Positions 62,847 through 64,000 of a stretch of DNA of 64,000 nucleotides are shown here, piece by piece. Both the position numbers and the translations under genes were made by a program. Each line of letters begins with the position of its first letter. The first letter of the stretch is position 1. The DNA comes from Sphaerospermopsis sp. SIO1G1 (lineage in GTDB: Bacteria > Cyanobacteriota > Cyanobacteriia > Cyanobacteriales > Nostocaceae), in assembly GCA_010672785.1 (NCBI GenBank), contig JAAHFX010000003.1:248001-312000 (forward strand), given 5' to 3'. The notes below the pieces were generated by a model that made no database searches, was not told the origin of the DNA, and saw nothing but the letters and a program-made list of their open reading frames with translations.

Positions 62847-63301
62847 ATACACCAACGAATTTTTAGATGAATATCATTAAGAAGATTCTGAGTTAGAGAC
62901 TTCTTAATCAAGAGCTTATCTATCAAAGTTAAAAGAGTTGACACAGAATAGCAAATCTGATCAATAAGCTCTACAAGGCTATGTTTCTCATATTCTTACA
63001 TACTCAGCAAATCTGAGATGGAGTGATTTCTTGACAATATGTTGCCAATTATCAATAACAATTATCTCGAAAGGACGAAGCCAAGCTACTGAAGGTAGAG
63101 AGGTGTATGAAAAGTATAGATACGGGAATTATCACCACTGAAGAGGCAGGGTGTAAGAGGCAGGGGGCTTTCTTGCAGGGTGCGGGGTGAGAAGAATTTT
63201 TGGACTTCTGCACACATAAGTTATATCGCAAGTGACGTGAAACCCTTGTAGAGACGTTGCATGCAACGTCTCTACATTCTTTTTCACCAGATGTCTAATA
63301 A
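62847..63301. other. Non-coding gap with repeats
   Basis: Contains CAGGGTGTAAGAGGCAGGGG and GCAGGGTGCGGGGTGAG strings (63145-63190), relatives of the composite repeat, and the truncated TAGACATCTGG element at its right end. No gene. Confidence 0.5.
63228..63297. repeat. MITE with TAGACATCTGG ends, truncated inverse copy
   Basis: Reverse complement of most of 13051-13143: GTGACGTGAAACCCTTGTAG, then GAGACGTTGCATGCAACGTC and CACCAGATGTCTA. The other inverted end is missing. It stops 5 bp before the P-type ATPase stop codon. Confidence 0.8.
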
Positions 63302-64000
63302 TTAAAGTAATAAACGTAGACCACTTAAAGTTACTAAAACTGTAGAACCTTCATGGCCAATTACCCCTAAAGGCATATTGATATTACCTGTAAAATTAGC
63401 TATCAATAATAGGAAAATAAAAGACAGGGCAAAAGTAATGTTTTGTTTGATAATACGATTGGCACGAGAACCAAGGCTAATGGCCTGAGATATTTTTTCT
63501 AGGCGATCGCTCATCAAAATCAAGTCGGCGGTTTCCAAAGCGACATCATTACCCGCACCACCCATAGCTATACCTACTGTTGCCATCGCCAGTGCAGGTG
63601 CATCATTAATACCATCTCCCACCATAGCCACATTTTTATATTTTCGCTGTAGCTGTTGAATAACTGTTAATTTATCTTCTGGCAGAAGTTCGGCATAAAC
63701 CGTTTCTATACCCAGGGTTTCAGCCACACTGTTAGCGGTAACTTGATTATCCCCTGTTAGTAAAACTATTTCTTCGATACCCAATTTCTTTAATTTTTGG
63801 ATTGATGCTGCTGCTTCTGGTCTAATAGTATCAGCAACGGCAATTAAGCCAATCACCTTTTCCGCTTCAACTACCCAGACAACAGTTTTTCCTTCTTTTT
63901 CCAGGCGTTTGTTGATCTGCTGCAATTTGGGGTTTAAATCAGGAAGTTCTTGAGAAATAAAAGCGGTTTTTCCCACCTTAACTGTTTCCCCTGCTACTTC
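63302..64000 (-). CDS. Heavy-metal P-type ATPase, C-terminal part (cut by window edge)
   Basis: The frame continues through the right edge (EVAGETVK codons), so the GTG at 63976 is internal. About 232 residues are visible: end of the nucleotide-binding domain, LLTGDNQVTA, the hinge MVGDGINDAPALAMATVGIAMG, NVALETADLILM, two final membrane helices and the closing GHEGSTVLVTLSGLRLL. The last is typical of Zn/Cd/Co-exporting P1B ATPases (compare ZiaA, CoaT and ZntA). It exports metal ions from the cytosol; the exact ion needs the missing membrane helix 6. Confidence 0.88.
   Translation of the reverse strand, partial: EVAGETVKVGKTAFISQELPDLNPKLQQINKRLEKEGKTVVWVVEAEKVIGLIAVADTIRPEAAASIQKLKKLGIEEIVLLTGDNQVTANSVAETLGIETVYAELLPEDKLTVIQQLQRKYKNVAMVGDGINDAPALAMATVGIAMGGAGNDVALETADLILMSDRLEKISQAISLGSRANRIIKQNITFALSFIFLLLIANFTGNINMPLGVIGHEGSTVLVTLSGLRLLL

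Overview
The window looks like chromosomal DNA of a filamentous cyanobacterium of the Nostocales (Anabaena, Dolichospermum or Aphanizomenon type). The basis is a low-GC backbone, many HIP1 octamers (GCGATCGC), several long heptamer repeat arrays (TGATAAC/TCAGTTA type) known from heterocystous cyanobacteria, a short cyanobacterial-type Hfq, a DUF3285 protein next to ybeY, a PrcA-like calcium protease, and a classical photolyase. No rRNA, tRNA, prophage or intact insertion sequence was recognised.

Layout. 1-4.7 kb: end of an MFS transporter, a phytoene-desaturase-like FAD enzyme, cysS and hisI. 4.8-18.1 kb: an accessory block. It starts with a complete PvuII-type restriction-modification system (methylase, controller, endonuclease) lying between two ~65-bp direct repeats. 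It continues with a MerR/Clp-N fusion regulator, a broken feoB copy, a MazEF-type pair, a FeoB-like transporter with a FAD oxidoreductase behind a Fur-box-like site, and a two-gene unit made of a GH31 enzyme resembling alpha-1,4-glucan lyases plus a secreted mono-haem cytochrome-like protein. Most of 7.1-18.1 kb is visibly GC-richer than the rest.

18.8-31.6 kb: DUF72, RecQ, two paralogous small membrane proteins, acyl-ACP/CoA synthetase, YlqD, ribokinase, dapF/hfq (divergent) and a CPA2 cation/proton antiporter. 31.7-34.3 kb: HigBA between two 164-bp direct repeats, a decayed gene, a CRISPR-like repeat-spacer-repeat and a HEPN protein. 34.3-44.4 kb: photolyase, PrcA-like protease, a nucleotidyltransferase and GHMP kinase pair (sugar to UDP-sugar), a Ser/Thr kinase and Tex. 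44.5-51.6 kb: an ATPase + PIN-fold pair (possible defence or toxin module), an HGSNAT-like membrane protein, a Uma2-family protein, a DUF3368/UPF0175 toxin-antitoxin pair, and a REP-associated transposase (RAYT) flanked by inverted REP-like palindromes. 51.8-64 kb: sugar epimerase, glycosyltransferase, NDH-2, ilvC, MBL-fold protein, trpG/pabA, dgkA, ybeY, DUF3285, prfB with a programmed +1 frameshift, a Bax-inhibitor-1 protein and the end of a heavy-metal P-type ATPase.

Intergenic DNA is crowded with short palindromic mobile elements (at least five families with two or more copies here) and heptamer arrays, one of which has become the end of a coding sequence. All functional names are from recognition of motifs and remembered family sequences; no database search was run.
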